A stretch of 5,413 bases of DNA, from NCBI GenBank assembly GCA_025060555.1, contig JANXBC010000071.1, positions 1 to 5,413 of the forward strand, given 5' to 3'. Of the stretch, positions 5,272 through 5,413 are shown piece after piece. The notes beneath the pieces were generated by a model, which was not told the origin of the DNA, searched no databases, and worked only from the letters and a program-made list of their open reading frames with translations. The stretch comes from Candidatus Bipolaricaulota bacterium. GTDB lineage: Bacteria; Bipolaricaulota; Bipolaricaulia; Bipolaricaulales; Bipolaricaulaceae. Position numbers and translations under genes: made by a program. Position 1 is the stretch's first letter, and each line of letters starts with the position of its first letter.

Positions 5272-5413
5272 TCATCCACGGACGAGGTTTTCTAGATACG
5301 CCCGGATCTTCTCTAGGCCGTAGATGGTGCGGTTGGCTTCGTAGTCCTCCAGCCAGGCCTCAGCCACGGTGTCGTCCAGGCGGATCTCCACGTCCTCGAT
5401 CCCCAACACCCGG
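5272..5413 (-). CDS. Unidentified protein, C-terminal end (partial)
   Basis: The last 46 codons and TGA stop of a minus-strand gene that begins right of the window. The visible residues are soluble and acidic, starting about VLGIEDVEIRLDD and ending IRAYLENLVRG, with a probable amphipathic helix over the last 20 residues. Codon choice is regular, about 83% ending in G or C by my count, which supports real coding sequence. No stop interrupts the frame. I do not recognise the family. The gene runs in the same direction as the BFN-coaX pair but is separated from it by 363 bp, so it is probably a separate unit. Confidence 0.65.
   Translation of the reverse strand, partial: RVLGIEDVEIRLDDTVAEAWLEDYEANRTIYGLEKIRAYLENLVRG

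Noticed and set aside
5063..5323. 86-codon plus-strand frame in the intergenic gap
   Set aside because: It is Lys/Arg/Ser rich without motifs or a ribosome-binding site, and its end overlaps the better supported minus-strand partial gene.

Overview
The window is bacterial and protein-dense, with GTG starts on four of the five genes or start sites that can be judged (both permeases, the binding protein and coaX) and an ATG start on the fifth. Base composition is moderate to high GC. Pyruvate phosphate dikinase, a type III pantothenate kinase and a bifunctional-nuclease-domain protein are together compatible with a non-proteobacterial, possibly anaerobic or thermophilic lineage. The sequence alone does not fix the taxon.

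Layout, left to right. Positions 1-424 (+) hold the C-terminal end of pyruvate phosphate dikinase (ppdK). After an 11-bp gap come two inner-membrane permeases of the dipeptide/oligopeptide ABC family (436-1377 and 1374-2219, +), joined by a 4-bp GTGA overlap. Convergent to them, and overlapping the second permease by 47 bp, is a family 5 extracellular solute-binding protein (2173-3645, -). Upstream of it on the same strand lie a type III pantothenate kinase (coaX, 3731-4492, -) and a bifunctional nuclease/DUF151 protein (4495-4908, -), separated by only 2 bp. Positions 4909-5271 carry no convincing gene. Positions 5272-5413 (-) hold the last 46 codons of an unidentified gene that enters from the right.

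Functionally, the two permeases and the binding protein are the membrane and capture parts of a peptide-type (or other family 5 substrate) importer. The two ATPases such a transporter needs are not in the window, and the binding protein is on the opposite strand from its likely permeases. coaX performs the first step of coenzyme A synthesis and appears translationally coupled to the DUF151 gene. ppdK interconverts pyruvate and phosphoenolpyruvate and has no obvious functional link to the importer.

I see no phage, transposon, CRISPR array, RNA gene or clearly new multi-gene system. The most interesting details are small. A perfect hairpin lies between a strong Shine-Dalgarno sequence and the GTG of the first permease, with the ppdK stop codon in its loop. 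A 19-bp-period tandem repeat forms almost the whole leader of the binding-protein gene. The permease and binding-protein genes overlap tail to tail. Third-position GC is sharply higher in the flanking genes than in the interior block.
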